From contig SAQG01000002.1 in NCBI GenBank assembly GCA_004020315.1, forward strand, positions 1-64,000: 64,000 nt of DNA, read 5' to 3'. A program made the translations under genes and the position numbers. Position 1 is the stretch's first letter; each line of letters begins with the position of its first letter. Below the pieces are notes generated by a model that worked only from the letters and a program-made list of their open reading frames with translations, was not told the origin of the DNA and ran no database searches. The DNA is from Mesorhizobium sp. GTDB taxonomy: Bacteria; Pseudomonadota; Alphaproteobacteria; Rhizobiales; Rhizobiaceae. Positions 41,539-51,088 of the stretch are shown in pieces.

Positions 41539-42600
41539 TCAGGCTGCGGTCGGGCTTGGAATGCGCGGCAGGTTCTCTGCCAGAAACCGCCAGTCCTCGC
41601 GCTCGCTTTCACCTTCATGGCGCTTGCCGAAGAACTGGATGATCATCTTGCCGCCGGCGTCATAGGCTTCGAGAGACGTGACATGGCCATCCTTGGTCGG
41701 CTTGCGCACGGCCCAGACCTCATGGATGTGGTCGGTCCGCAGATGCAGGTGGAAGGTCTCGTCCAGTACGTTGATCCATGGTCCAATCGGCTTGATCGAC
41801 TTGATCGGGCCCGAATGGATCTGGGTGCAGCCGCGATTGCCGACAAAGCACATGATCGGCATCTCGCCCTCGGCGGCGTGATGGAACATGGCGCTGACGG
41901 CATCGTTGTCGAGCAGCCAGGCGTAATCCTGCCCGACCATGCGCATCGCCTGGCGGCGATCGAGCTTCAGCGTCTTCAGCATGCCGAAGAATTGATGCAC
42001 GTCGGTCAGCCGGCTCCAGCGGTCGCGCAGGTCGTCGACAAAAGCGGAAGCGTCGGAAGCCTCGGCCTCGTCGGCAAATCCGCCCTCCGAAACCGCAACC
42101 GTCGATTCCTGGTTCGGCGATTCAAGCTCGGCCACCAGCTTCTGATAGGCATAGAGGTTGGACGCGGGCCGCAGATGCACCTTGTGCACCGCCTCGCCTG
42201 CCGCATCGAAGAACTGCAGGCTGCGCCTGATATCGCCGCCGTCTCGCTTTTCGACGGCAAAACCGTGCGCCCAGACTTTCGGGAAGATGCGCAGGTCGAT
42301 GTCCTCGCCAAGCACCATGGCATTGTGGTTTCCGGTGACGACTTTGTCGTAGACGCCGATCTTCTCGTGCACAGCGCTTTCGTTGCGCGTCAGCGCCATG
42401 ACCTCGCCGACGGCTTCGAGGCCGGTCAGAAGGTCGTTGACGCGCGGTTCGACGCGGACGACGCCGTCGCCGCAATGCGCGGCGACCAGCTCAGCCTCCG
42501 AAATGCCAAGCTCGGCGGCGAGATCGCGCTCGCGCGTCTTCGGATTGTCTGCCCGCGCCCGCCGGATCTCGTGCGGAGCGGGTTTTACGCGCTGGTCCAT
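41539..42600 (-). CDS. hmuS: Hemin-degrading factor HmuS
   Basis: 353 residues, two repeats of the HemS/ChuX fold ('DLAAELGISEAELVAAHCGD' opens; 'AELGISE' region and 'NRGCTQIHSGPIKSIKPIGP' in the second half; heme-ligand His region near 'FHHAAEGEMPIMCFVGNRGC'). HemS/HmuS proteins take heme in the cytoplasm and in some species degrade it. Here an IsdG/HmuQ-like oxygenase is also present at 46887, so HmuS may act as heme carrier. Second gene of the operon after hemP. Confidence 0.9.
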   Translation of the reverse strand: MDQRVKPAPHEIRRARADNPKTRERDLAAELGISEAELVAAHCGDGVVRVEPRVNDLLTGLEAVGEVMALTRNESAVHEKIGVYDKVVTGNHNAMVLGEDIDLRIFPKVWAHGFAVEKRDGGDIRRSLQFFDAAGEAVHKVHLRPASNLYAYQKLVAELESPNQESTVAVSEGGFADEAEASDASAFVDDLRDRWSRLTDVHQFFGMLKTLKLDRRQAMRMVGQDYAWLLDNDAVSAMFHHAAEGEMPIMCFVGNRGCTQIHSGPIKSIKPIGPWINVLDETFHLHLRTDHIHEVWAVRKPTKDGHVTSLEAYDAGGKMIIQFFGKRHEGESEREDWRFLAENLPRIPSPTAA

Positions 42601-42608
42601 CTTATTAC

Positions 42609-42815
42609 CTACTTGTTGAGGATGAGCTTGCCCTGGCGGGTAATCTTCAGCCGATAGAGCGCTCCGTGATGCTCGATGCCGATCTCGTGCTCGCCTTGGA
42701 ACAGGGTGTTGCTGGACAAGGTTCTTACGGTCAACGGCACCCGATCGAAACGAGCCGAACTGTCGTCGGAACGGCGGACGCGATAGCGAAAGTCACTGGG
42801 ATTGTGCGTGTTCAT
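42609..42815 (-). CDS. hemP: Hemin uptake protein HemP/HmuP
   Basis: 68 residues. The C-terminal HemP pattern 'SSNTLFQGEHEIGIEHHGAL' and 'YRLKITRQGKLILNK' is complete. In rhizobia HmuP is a small regulator that coactivates transcription of the heme receptor gene together with Irr; here the divergent receptor gene begins about 210 bp away, a fitting arrangement. First gene of the hemP-hmuSTUV operon. Confidence 0.92.
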   Translation of the reverse strand: MNTHNPSDFRYRVRRSDDSSARFDRVPLTVRTLSSNTLFQGEHEIGIEHHGALYRLKITRQGKLILNK

Positions 42816-42889
42816 CTTGGTTCGATCCCTTTCCTGGGCCGGGCTTGGTCGGCTGGCGCGAGGCTTGCGTGAAATGCCGCTTCATTTCT

Positions 42890-42904
42890 TGACTTGAATA
42901 ATCA
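42890..42904. promoter_or_regulatory. Iron-responsive operator candidate between hemP and receptor
   Basis: TGA-N9-TCA with an AT-rich middle (TGACTTGAATAATCA), the classic RirA IRO pattern, 75 bp upstream of hemP and 122 bp upstream of the receptor start. TTTATTAGTCA at 42907-42917 partly mirrors it. This would let RirA shut both divergent units in iron-rich cells. Confidence 0.6.
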
Positions 42905-42928
42905 TGTTTATTAGTCAGTGCAATACCG

Positions 42929-42941
42929 GACTAAGTTAGTC
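42929..42941. promoter_or_regulatory. GACTAA-G-TTAGTC palindrome near receptor promoter
   Basis: A perfect 6-bp inverted repeat with one central base, 85 bp before the receptor start and 25 bp from the IRO. It is a candidate site for Irr, HmuP or another iron regulator; its sequence does not match the usual ICE core. Confidence 0.4.
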
Positions 42942-43025
42942 AAGATTTAAGACACCGGACACGACGAAAAATGCCAGCGAGCGTCAAAGCCAGCCAGCAT
43001 CGAACCAGGGCTTCGGAGTTGGGGT

Positions 43026-45263
43026 ATGGGGTTGGCGAATTGGGGACGGCTGGGTCTGGCGCATAGCAGCTCAGGTCCGGCGCATCGATCGATGGGCCGG
43101 TCGATGGCAAAGGGAATGGCCGCATTGCTGGCGGGCGCTGCGGCGATCGCGCTGCTCACCTCGTCGGCCAATGCTCAACAGGCCGCCCAACCTGCAACAG
43201 ATCAGCAGCAAGACGAACCAGCGCAGACGCCTGAACAGGCCGGACCGGCTCCGGCAGGCGCAACGCTGCTCGACCAGATCCTGGTCATCAGCCGCACCGG
43301 CGAGACGGCGATCGATTCCCTGGCTTCGGTCAGCCATGTCGATCAGGAGCAATTGGAACGCCGCATGGCGACGACGCCTAATGAAATGCTGTTGGGCGTG
43401 CCCGGTGTAGCGGTCCAGGCAGACGCAAGGCGCGTCAGCTCCAGCATCAACATCCGTGGCTTGCAGGATTTCGGCCGCGTTGCGGTGATCGTCGACGGTG
43501 CGCGGCAGAATTTCCAGCGCTCCGACCACGGCCCGCAATCAACCTTCTATATCGACCCGGAGCTCATCAAATCCGTCGATGTCATCCGCGGCCCGGTCGC
43601 CAACACCTACGGCTCGGGCGCCATCGGCGGCGTCGTCTTGTTCGAGACCAAGGACGCGGAAGACTATCTTCGCGACGGCGAGACATGGGCGGCGTCCGCG
43701 ACCGGGCGCTACGAGAGCAATGGCGAAGGCTGGACGACCAGCGCCGCTGGTGCCTACCGTTTCAATGAAAACTGGGACGTCCTCGGCAACATCGTCTATC
43801 GCGACTATGACGACTACAAGGATGGCGGCGGCGATACGGTGAACGGCACCGGCTTCGACGTTTTGAGCGGCCTTCTCAAGACAACCGTCCGCCCCAGTGA
43901 AAACAGCGAACTAAAGCTGGGCTGGAATGGCACGAGCGACGGCTGGAATGAGGTCAGCGGCGGCACTCCGGTGAATGACGTCGACCTGGAGGCGAATACC
44001 TTCACGGCGCGCTACAACATCACCGACGAAGACAAGAGCTGGCTCGATCTCCACGTCAACGCCTCCTACAACAAGACCAACATGGAGATGACGAGCCTTG
44101 TTCCGCAAAACCGCTTTGATCCAGTCACCGGTCTTCCCATCGTCCTGCCGGCGGGTTCGATGTCGACCTTTGATATCGGCACTTCGGGCATCGACATCTG
44201 GAACACCTCGCGGTTCGAGACCGCCGGCATTGCGCACGAGCTGACCTATGGCGGCGACTGGGTTGGCGACGACGTCGAGACGGGTGGTGCGGCAGGCGGC
44301 GCCAGTTTCTATACCCCTTCGGGCAAGCGAAACGTTTCCGGCGCTTACATCCAGGACAAGCTCACATGGGACTGGCTCGAAGTTATCGCCGGGCTGCGTT
44401 ACGACAGCTACAAGCTCGAAAGCGATGTCGGGGAAACCTCCGGCGACCGGCTGTCGCCGCGCATCACCGTCGGCGTCTCGCCGTTCGAAACCGCCAGTCT
44501 TTCGGGACTGCAATTCTACGGCACCTATGCGGAGGGATATCGCTCCCCGTCGCTGTCGGAAACCCTCATCAGCGGCAACCATCCGGCAGGGGTCAGCTTT
44601 CCGTTTCTCCCCAATCCCGATCTGAAGCCTGAAATCGGCAAGACCGTCGAATTCGGTGTCAACTACAAGCAGGACGACCTCCTCGAAGCCGGCGACGCGT
44701 TTCGTTTCAAGGCGGCCTACTTCAACAACGATGTCGACGACTACATCGACGGCGTCACCCTGTCGGCCTTCGACCCGACCAGCGGCTGTCCGTTCGGCCC
44801 CGGCATCCCGATCTGCTTCCAGTACCAGAACTTCGCAAAAGCCAAGATCCGCGGCTTTGAAATGGAAGGCGTCTATGATGCCAGCTGGGGTCTCGCCGGG
44901 CTTTCCGCCTCGATCATCGATGGCCACACCATCTCCTATGACGGCGAGCGGGCAGACCTTGTTACCGTCCCCTCTTCCCAGGTCACCGGGCAACTCGGCT
45001 TCCGCTTTCTGGAGGACAGGCTGACCATCGGCGGCGAGGTGCAGTACAATGGCAAGCCGAAGGGCAACCCGGTGGCCAAGGACTACACGCTGGTCAATGC
45101 CTTCGCCAGCTACCAGGCGACGGACAATTTCAAGGTCGACTTCCGCGCCGACAATTTGTTCGACGTCAAATACACCAATCCGTTGAATGCATCGGCCACG
45201 AGTGTAGTTTACGAGCCTGGCGTCACGCTCAAGCTGGCGGCAACAATGCGATTTGGAGGCTGA
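43026..45263 (+). CDS. TonB-dependent outer-membrane heme receptor
   Basis: 745 residues (start at 43026 behind GGAG; ATG 43104 would begin exactly at a signal peptide). Signal peptide 'MAKGMAALLAGAAAIALLTS' ending ANA. The plug domain starts after the TonB-box-like 'TLLDQILVISRTGETAID', with 'INIRGLQDFGRVAVIVDGAR' and 'IRGPVANTYGSGAIGGVVLF'. The 22-strand barrel follows, with 'FYGTYAEGYRSPSLSETLIS' and the C-terminal 'YEPGVTLKLAATMRFGG' ending in an aromatic-Gly-Gly. Similarity is to HmuR/ShmR/BhuR heme receptors. Divergent from hemP; tonB lies two genes downstream. Confidence 0.92.
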   Translation: MGLANWGRLGLAHSSSGPAHRSMGRSMAKGMAALLAGAAAIALLTSSANAQQAAQPATDQQQDEPAQTPEQAGPAPAGATLLDQILVISRTGETAIDSLASVSHVDQEQLERRMATTPNEMLLGVPGVAVQADARRVSSSINIRGLQDFGRVAVIVDGARQNFQRSDHGPQSTFYIDPELIKSVDVIRGPVANTYGSGAIGGVVLFETKDAEDYLRDGETWAASATGRYESNGEGWTTSAAGAYRFNENWDVLGNIVYRDYDDYKDGGGDTVNGTGFDVLSGLLKTTVRPSENSELKLGWNGTSDGWNEVSGGTPVNDVDLEANTFTARYNITDEDKSWLDLHVNASYNKTNMEMTSLVPQNRFDPVTGLPIVLPAGSMSTFDIGTSGIDIWNTSRFETAGIAHELTYGGDWVGDDVETGGAAGGASFYTPSGKRNVSGAYIQDKLTWDWLEVIAGLRYDSYKLESDVGETSGDRLSPRITVGVSPFETASLSGLQFYGTYAEGYRSPSLSETLISGNHPAGVSFPFLPNPDLKPEIGKTVEFGVNYKQDDLLEAGDAFRFKAAYFNNDVDDYIDGVTLSAFDPTSGCPFGPGIPICFQYQNFAKAKIRGFEMEGVYDASWGLAGLSASIIDGHTISYDGERADLVTVPSSQVTGQLGFRFLEDRLTIGGEVQYNGKPKGNPVAKDYTLVNAFASYQATDNFKVDFRADNLFDVKYTNPLNASATSVVYEPGVTLKLAATMRFGG

Positions 45264-45268
45264 CGACA

Positions 45269-45712
45269 ATGATAAGCTTGACGGCATCGCTTCGCCTGCT
45301 GACCTCGGTGCTGGCCATGCCGCTTGTGATGGGTCCGGCTTGGGCGCAACAGTCCGCGCCGGTCCCTGCTCTCACGCTTGAGCTCAATGGTGCGCAGGCC
45401 TCCGAAAAGGGCTGCCGTTTGACGTTCGTGGTCAACAACACTCTCGGCGCCGACCTCTCGAAAGCAGCGTTCGAGATCGCGCTGTTCAACGAGGCCGGCG
45501 TCGTCGACCGGCTGACCGTGCTCGACTTCAAGGACCTGCCGGCGGGCAAGACCAAGGTGACGCGTTTCGATCTTGCCGGCGCCGACTGCGCCAAGGTCAG
45601 CCGCGTGCTGATCAACAGCGCGACCGAATGCGCGGGCACCGGCATCCAGCCGGACGCTTGCATGCGTGGACTGAAGACCGAGACCAAGACCGGCATCGCC
45701 TTCGGGATCTGA
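45269..45712 (+). CDS. Secreted accessory protein of the heme receptor operon
   Basis: 147 residues, five bases after the receptor stop; its ribosome site (GGAGG) lies inside the receptor gene, so they are coupled. Signal peptide about residues 1-26 ending AWAQ. The mature protein is beta-rich ('LELNGAQASEKGCRLTFVVN', 'AFEIALFNEAGVVDRLTVLD') with four Cys that could form two disulfides. Such proteins commonly follow heme receptor genes in rhizobia and are usually annotated as hypothetical. A periplasmic role in heme uptake is inferred from position only. Confidence 0.8.
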   Translation: MISLTASLRLLTSVLAMPLVMGPAWAQQSAPVPALTLELNGAQASEKGCRLTFVVNNTLGADLSKAAFEIALFNEAGVVDRLTVLDFKDLPAGKTKVTRFDLAGADCAKVSRVLINSATECAGTGIQPDACMRGLKTETKTGIAFGI

Positions 45713-45851
45713 GAAGACAGTGGGACTGGAGCCCGCACTCGCACGGAACATAGTGGCGTGGCCTTTGGCCACCTCCGCTCTGTGGCCGCTAGATGCCAAC
45801 GATCTTGATTTGACAAGTCCGCGCCGGTCGCGGCAGGTCTCGTCGCGAGCC

Positions 45852-46817
45852 ATGCAGAAAATCAGTCCCCTCCCCGACGCCAATGGCGAACTGGCGATTG
45901 CGCCTACCGAACCGCTTGCGCCGGCCCGACCGTCAGCCATGAGCCGCAAATGGACGGCGGCGATCATCGCCTCCTGCCTGTTTCATGTCGCGGTGGCGGC
46001 CGCTTTTCTCATCGCACCTGCCGGCACATTCGATTCCAGCGATGCCATCCAGATGGAAGGCACCGATCAAACCGGCGCCAACGTGGTCGGCAGCGCCTTG
46101 GATGGGCAGGTTCCGGGCGCCATGAACGTTACCTTGGTGCCCGACCCGCAGCCAGCCAAGCCTGAGGTCAAGCCCGAGCCGGCTGCCGACCGGCCCACCG
46201 GGGAAATGGCCGCGCAGACCCCCGCGCCCTTGCCGCAAGTTGTCAAACAACCCACTGCCGCGCCAGACATACTGATCGCCGACACCCCACGCCAGGACAA
46301 GCAGACCGTGGCTCCGAAGATTGAAACGCCGGCAGAGCCGGCTGCTCCGGTCGAAAGCACCGAGGCGCCTCCTGCCGATATCGGACAGCCGCCGATCCCG
46401 ACCGCAAGGCCAAGCGCGACACCAGGTCTTGGCGGAGCGGGCGAAACGAACGATGCCCGCGGCGCGGCGGATGGCGAGGAACGCGACGCGGTGACTTCCA
46501 GCAAGGGCAAGAAGCGGGCAGCGGCAGGCAATGCGACAGAATCCCGCTACAGCGGTGAAGTTCAGAAGAAGCTTGCCCGCGCCAACCGTCGTGTTTCGAA
46601 ATCGATACAAGCGAGGGCTCGCAACAATGCCCGGGTCGTTTTCGTTGTCATGGCCGACGGCAGCATCAGCGATATACAGCTTGCCGAAAGCTCAGGTTCT
46701 GCGGAGCTTGATCAATTCGCTTTAACACTGGTGCGCAAGCAAGCACCGTTCCCACCCATTCCAACCGAAACTGGCAGGTCAAGTTGGGTGTTTAAAGCGC
46801 GGATCGGTCCATTTTGA
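45852..46817 (+). CDS. tonB: TonB energy transducer
   Basis: 321 residues from the ATG at 45852 (a GTG at 45720 keeps the frame open). One N-terminal helix 'AAIIASCLFHVAVAAAFLIA' with the His typical of TonB transmembrane segments. A long Pro/Ala/Glu/Lys-rich periplasmic spacer (about residues 70-235) follows, then the C-terminal TonB domain with 'RNNARVVFVVMADGSISDIQ' and 'SGSAELDQFALTLVRKQAPF'. It couples the proton gradient (via ExbBD, not in this window) to the heme receptor. Same operon direction. Confidence 0.9.
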   Translation: MQKISPLPDANGELAIAPTEPLAPARPSAMSRKWTAAIIASCLFHVAVAAAFLIAPAGTFDSSDAIQMEGTDQTGANVVGSALDGQVPGAMNVTLVPDPQPAKPEVKPEPAADRPTGEMAAQTPAPLPQVVKQPTAAPDILIADTPRQDKQTVAPKIETPAEPAAPVESTEAPPADIGQPPIPTARPSATPGLGGAGETNDARGAADGEERDAVTSSKGKKRAAAGNATESRYSGEVQKKLARANRRVSKSIQARARNNARVVFVVMADGSISDIQLAESSGSAELDQFALTLVRKQAPFPPIPTETGRSSWVFKARIGPF

Positions 46818-46886
46818 CAGCCTGCGCCTCATCGTTTCAGGCAATCCACTAAGCATCATAATCCGCAATCCCGAAAGGAACCACCA

Positions 46887-47201
46887 ATGTACATCGCCAT
46901 GAACCGCTTCAAGGTGCAGAACGGCTCTGAGGGCGCTTTCGAGGACATCTGGAAGAACCGTGATTCGAGCCTTTCGGAGATGAAAGGTTTCAAGGAATTT
47001 CATCTGCTGCGCGGTCCGGTCAACGAGGCCGAAGGTTACACGCTGTTCGCCTCGCACACGGTGTGGGCGAGCCATGAGGATTTTGTCGCCTGGACCAAGT
47101 CCGAGAACTTTCGCGCCGCGCACCGCAACGCCGGCTCCAGCAAGGTGCACTATCTCGGTCATCCGCAGTTCGAGGGCTTTTCGGTCGTCGAGGGCGCGTG
47201 A
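46887..47201 (+). CDS. IsdG/HmuQ-like heme-degrading monooxygenase
   Basis: 104 residues, AAAGGA ribosome site. Antibiotic-biosynthesis-monooxygenase fold: 'MYIAMNRFKVQNGSEGAFED' (Asn of the heme site), 'WKNRDSSLSEMKGFKEFHLL' (Trp) and 'WASHEDFVAWTKSENFRAAH' (His). The Asn-Trp-His set matches IsdG and the rhizobial HmuQ/HmuD enzymes, which open heme to release iron. It completes the local pathway from receptor to iron release. Confidence 0.88.
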   Translation: MYIAMNRFKVQNGSEGAFEDIWKNRDSSLSEMKGFKEFHLLRGPVNEAEGYTLFASHTVWASHEDFVAWTKSENFRAAHRNAGSSKVHYLGHPQFEGFSVVEGA

Positions 47202-47210
47202 CATGGTCCG

Positions 47211-47254
47211 AAGCTGCCGATCTCCCCCGCAAGGGGGGGGGAGATCGGCAGCTT
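47211..47254. terminator. Bidirectional terminator, 18-bp perfect stem
   Basis: AAGCTGCCGATCTCCCCC (47211-47228) and its exact complement (47237-47254) flank eight bases. It lies 10 bp beyond the IsdG-like gene stop and about 60 bp beyond the end of the convergent putA, so it can serve both. Confidence 0.75.
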
Positions 47255-47314
47255 CACCGACCAGCGCAAACCTGACGCGATTGCCTGCCAGCGATGAGCG
47301 AACCTGGCGGAATC

Positions 47315-50300
47315 CTACGCCGCGGCCAGCAGGCTGGCATTACCGCCCGCAGCCGTGGTGTCGACGCAGACGGCGCGTTCATGCGCATAGGCAGCCGGGT
47401 TGAGCACTTCGCTGACCAGCGGCACGATCGGGCCGGCGCGGTCGGCGATCACCTTGCGCACGAGGCGAGCGGCCTCGGGCGTGCCGGAAAAGGCGACGAC
47501 GTCGGCACGCAGCGCGCGTGCCTCGACCGGGTCGGGCCGGCCATCGATGGCCGCCAGTGGCAGGCCCTTGCCGGTCAGTGATGAAAGCGCCGCCGGCGCA
47601 CCCGGCGCGACGGCCAGCACCGCATTGCCGGCCGCGAGCGCCTGTATCGTCTGGGCAAGCAGCGTGTCGGCGTCCGGTCCCAGGCAGAGCACGCGGCCGC
47701 GCGGCGACAGCGACAGCGTGTTGGCCTCGCCGGTCGGCCCGGGCAGGTCGACCTGGCCGAAATCGATGCCGGCGGCGGCACCGATGGCCGCAGCACCCTT
47801 GCCGCGCAAGTGCTTCCTGAGCACCGCCACCCGGTCCGCCCGCGTCGACCAGCCGCCGAGCGCCGGGTCTGGCAGATTGTCGGCGAGTTCGGTCGCCGTC
47901 ACCTTGCGGCCATCAGGAATAGGCGTGCCCGCCTGCGGCCCCTTGCGGAACCGCCTGAGATAGTGCGGCCCGCCGGCCTTCGGTCCGGTGCCGGAAAGTC
48001 CTTCGCCGCCGAACGGCTGCGAGCCGACCACGGCGCCGATCTGGTTGCGGTTGACATAGATGTTGCCGGCATGAATGCCGTCGACGAAATGTTGGGCGCG
48101 GCCTTCGATGCGGGTATGCAGCCCGAAGGTCAGGCCATAACCCTTGCGGTTGATCGCGGCGATGACCCCGTCGATGTCGTCGGCGTCGAAGGTGGCGACA
48201 TGCAGCACCGGCCCGAACACCTCGCGCTCGATGTCCTCGATGCCCTTGACCCGAAAGACATGCGGCGCCACGAAACGGCCGTTCTTCGGCGCTTCGAGCT
48301 TGGCGACCAGTCGGCCCTGCAGGCCCATGTCAGTGCAATAGTCGCGGATCGATTTTTGTGCCTCGTCATCGATGACCGGGCCGACATCGGTCGAAATCCG
48401 CCAGGGATCGCCGAGGCTGAGCGCTTCCATCGCGCCCGTCAGCATGTCCAGCATCTTCTTCTCGACGTCCTTCTGCACATAGAGCACGCGCAGCGCCGAG
48501 CAGCGCTGGCCGGCACTCTGGAAGGCCGAGGCAAGGATGTCGCGCACCGCCTGCTCGGGCAGCGCGGTCGAATCGACGATCATGGCATTCAACCCGCCGG
48601 TCTCGGCGATCAGCATGGCTTCGGGCGCGGCGCTCTCGGCCAATTGCTTCTCGATCAGCTTGGCGACCTCGGTCGAGCCGGTGAAGCAGACGCCGGCAAT
48701 GCTCGGATCGGCGGTCAGTGGGCCGCCGACCGAGGGGCCATCGCCGGGCAGAAGCTGGATGACGTCTTCCGGCACACCGGCCTCGCGCAGCAATTCGACG
48801 GCGCGGAAGGCGATCAGCGGCGTCTGCTCGGCCGGCTTGGCGATGACCGAATTGCCGGTGACGAGTGCTGCCGCGATCTGACCGGTAAAGATGGCGAGCG
48901 GAAAATTCCATGGCGAGATACACGCGATCACGCCGCGCGCCTCGGTTCCCGGTTCGGCATTGGCCGCCTCGGTTGCGTAATAGCGCAGGAAATCGACCGC
49001 TTCGCGCACTTCGGCGACGCCGTCGGCCAGTGATTTGCCGGCCTCGCGGGCGGCAAGCGCAAAGAACTCGACAGCATTGGCCTCATAGAGATCGGCCGCG
49101 CGGCTGAGGATGACCGCACGCTCGGCGACCGGGCGTCTTGCCCATGCCGGCTGTGCCTCCACCGCGATGCGCACGGCAGTCGCGACCTGCTTGGCGGTGG
49201 CCTCGCTGACCGTGCCGACCACCTCGTCTGGCTTTGCCGGATTGACCACCGGACGCTGCTTTCCGTAGCCGGCGGCCCGCGTGATCGGCTTGGCATGCCA
49301 GCGGTCCGGGCCGGCAAACTCGGCCCTGGCCTTGTCGATCGCGGCCAGCGTCACCGGATCGGTGATGTCGAATCCCTTCGAATTGCGCCGGCTGGCACCG
49401 AAGATCGCCGACGGGCTGGGGATCGCCGGATTGGCGGCGGGACCCTGTTTTTCGACCGTTTCGAGCGGGTCGCGAGCAATGTCCTCCGGCTCGACTTCCT
49501 CGTCGGTGAGCTGGTGGACGAAGGAGGAGTTGGCGCCATTTTCGAGCAGCCGGCGGACCAGATAGGCAAGCAGGTCGGAATGCGCGCCGACCGGCGCATA
49601 GATGCGGCAGCGCGTACCCTCGGCCCGCCGCACCGTCTCATGCAGCGCCTCGCCCATGCCGTGCAGGCGCTGGAACTCGAACAAGTCGCGATCGCCGGCC
49701 ATCGACAGGATGGCGGCGACGGTGTGGGCATTGTGAGTGGCGAATTGCGGATAGATGCGGTCGGTCATCGACAGCAGCTTTTTCGCGCAGGCCAGGTAGG
49801 ACACATCGGTGTTGGCCTTGCGGGTGAAGACCGGATAGCCGTCGAGCCCGAGCGTCTGCGCCCGCTTGATCTCGGTGTCCCAATAGGCACCCTTGACCAG
49901 CCGCACCATGATGGTGCGGTCGTATTTCTTCGCCAGCGCATAGAGCCAATCGATGACGAAGGCGGCGCGCGGCCCATAGGCCTGGACGACGACGCCAAAA
50001 CCGCTCCAGCCGGCAAGTTCCGGCTCGGCCAGCACCCGTTCGATGACATCGAGCGACAGGTCGAGGCGGTCGGCCTCCTCGGCGTCGATGTTGAGGCCCA
50101 TGCGTGAATGGCGCGCCGCCACCGCCAGCGACAAAAGCCGCTCGGCCATCACCGGCAGCATCTTTTCCTTCTGCGTCATTTCATAGCGCGGGTGCAGCGC
50201 CGAAAGCTTGACCGAGATGCCGTGGTTCTGGCGGATGTCGGGGCCGTTGGCGCCGGCGTCGAGCGATGAAATGGCGTCGGCATAGGCCTTGAGGTAGCGC

Positions 50301-50926
50301 AGTGCGTCGGCCTCGGTGCGGGCCGCCTCGCCCAGCATGTCGAAGGAATAGAGATAGCCCTTCTGGGTCATCGGCCGGCCGCGCTTGACGGCCTCGGCGA
50401 TCGTGCGGCCGAGCACGAACTGCTCGCCCATTTCGCGCATGGCGGCAGCGACTGCCTTACGGATGACCGGCTCGCCCAGCCGGCGCACCATGGCGCGCAA
50501 AGTGCCTTCGATGCCGCCCTCGCCCTCGTCGAGCACCCGGCCCGTCAGCATCAGCGCCCAAGTCGACGCATTGACGAAGATCGAGCTCGAGCCGCCCGAA
50601 TGCGCCGACCAATCATGCGGCGCGATCTTGTCGGCGATGAGATCGTCCATCGTCTCGGTGTCGGGCACCCGCAGCAGCGCTTCGGCCAGGCACATCAGTG
50701 CGACGCCCTCCTTGGTGGAGAGGCCGTAGGCGGACAGGAAGACCTCCATCAGCCGGGGATCGGACGAGCCGCGCACCGCCCGCACCAGGTCGGCGGCGCG
50801 GGCCGAGATTGCCTTCCGCTCTTTCGTCGAAAGCCCCGTCGCCTCGGCCAGCCGCTTCACGGCCTCGTCTTCGTCGGGCAAATAATTGGCGCGGATCTGC
50901 TGGCGGATGGCTTCGAGCGCTGGCAT
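47315..50926 (-). CDS. putA: Bifunctional proline dehydrogenase / P5C dehydrogenase PutA
   Basis: 1203 residues. No ribbon-helix-helix DNA-binding domain at the N-terminus, so it is an enzyme only. The proline dehydrogenase barrel (about 150-500) has 'GINIKLSA'-type strand 'ISVKLSALHPRYEMTQKEK', 'RLVKGAYWDTEIKRAQTLG' and 'PQFATHNAHTVAAILSMAG'. The aldehyde dehydrogenase domain (about 560-1020) has 'ISPWNFPLAIFTGQIAAALV', 'VCFTGSTEVAKLIEKQLA', Glu in 'LIAETGGLNAMIVD' and Cys in 'SAGQRCSALRVLYVQ'. A C-terminal domain of about 170 residues completes it, as in long PutA types. Converts proline to glutamate. Divergent from the Lrp-type regulator at 51089. Confidence 0.95.
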   Translation of the reverse strand: MPALEAIRQQIRANYLPDEDEAVKRLAEATGLSTKERKAISARAADLVRAVRGSSDPRLMEVFLSAYGLSTKEGVALMCLAEALLRVPDTETMDDLIADKIAPHDWSAHSGGSSSIFVNASTWALMLTGRVLDEGEGGIEGTLRAMVRRLGEPVIRKAVAAAMREMGEQFVLGRTIAEAVKRGRPMTQKGYLYSFDMLGEAARTEADALRYLKAYADAISSLDAGANGPDIRQNHGISVKLSALHPRYEMTQKEKMLPVMAERLLSLAVAARHSRMGLNIDAEEADRLDLSLDVIERVLAEPELAGWSGFGVVVQAYGPRAAFVIDWLYALAKKYDRTIMVRLVKGAYWDTEIKRAQTLGLDGYPVFTRKANTDVSYLACAKKLLSMTDRIYPQFATHNAHTVAAILSMAGDRDLFEFQRLHGMGEALHETVRRAEGTRCRIYAPVGAHSDLLAYLVRRLLENGANSSFVHQLTDEEVEPEDIARDPLETVEKQGPAANPAIPSPSAIFGASRRNSKGFDITDPVTLAAIDKARAEFAGPDRWHAKPITRAAGYGKQRPVVNPAKPDEVVGTVSEATAKQVATAVRIAVEAQPAWARRPVAERAVILSRAADLYEANAVEFFALAAREAGKSLADGVAEVREAVDFLRYYATEAANAEPGTEARGVIACISPWNFPLAIFTGQIAAALVTGNSVIAKPAEQTPLIAFRAVELLREAGVPEDVIQLLPGDGPSVGGPLTADPSIAGVCFTGSTEVAKLIEKQLAESAAPEAMLIAETGGLNAMIVDSTALPEQAVRDILASAFQSAGQRCSALRVLYVQKDVEKKMLDMLTGAMEALSLGDPWRISTDVGPVIDDEAQKSIRDYCTDMGLQGRLVAKLEAPKNGRFVAPHVFRVKGIEDIEREVFGPVLHVATFDADDIDGVIAAINRKGYGLTFGLHTRIEGRAQHFVDGIHAGNIYVNRNQIGAVVGSQPFGGEGLSGTGPKAGGPHYLRRFRKGPQAGTPIPDGRKVTATELADNLPDPALGGWSTRADRVAVLRKHLRGKGAAAIGAAAGIDFGQVDLPGPTGEANTLSLSPRGRVLCLGPDADTLLAQTIQALAAGNAVLAVAPGAPAALSSLTGKGLPLAAIDGRPDPVEARALRADVVAFSGTPEAARLVRKVIADRAGPIVPLVSEVLNPAAYAHERAVCVDTTAAGGNASLLAAA

Positions 50927-50955
50927 GACGGTCCTGTAGAGCGAGCATCAGGGAG

Positions 50956-50977
50956 CGGTCCGGCGGTCACCGGACCG
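50956..50977. promoter_or_regulatory. Inverted repeat in the putA-putR intergenic region
   Basis: CGGTCCGG (50956-50963) and CCGGACCG (50970-50977) around six bases, 30 bp upstream of putA. Candidate operator for the divergent Lrp-type regulator, or a leader hairpin. Confidence 0.45.
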
Positions 50978-51088
50978 AATGGCGCAAGCTAGCACAAAGC
51001 CCGATCTCAGTCGGTCCAAAGAAATCGACAGGACAGGTCGATTGATCTATCGTGCAGCCTGACTTTCTCCAGCTAGACCACGAATCCG

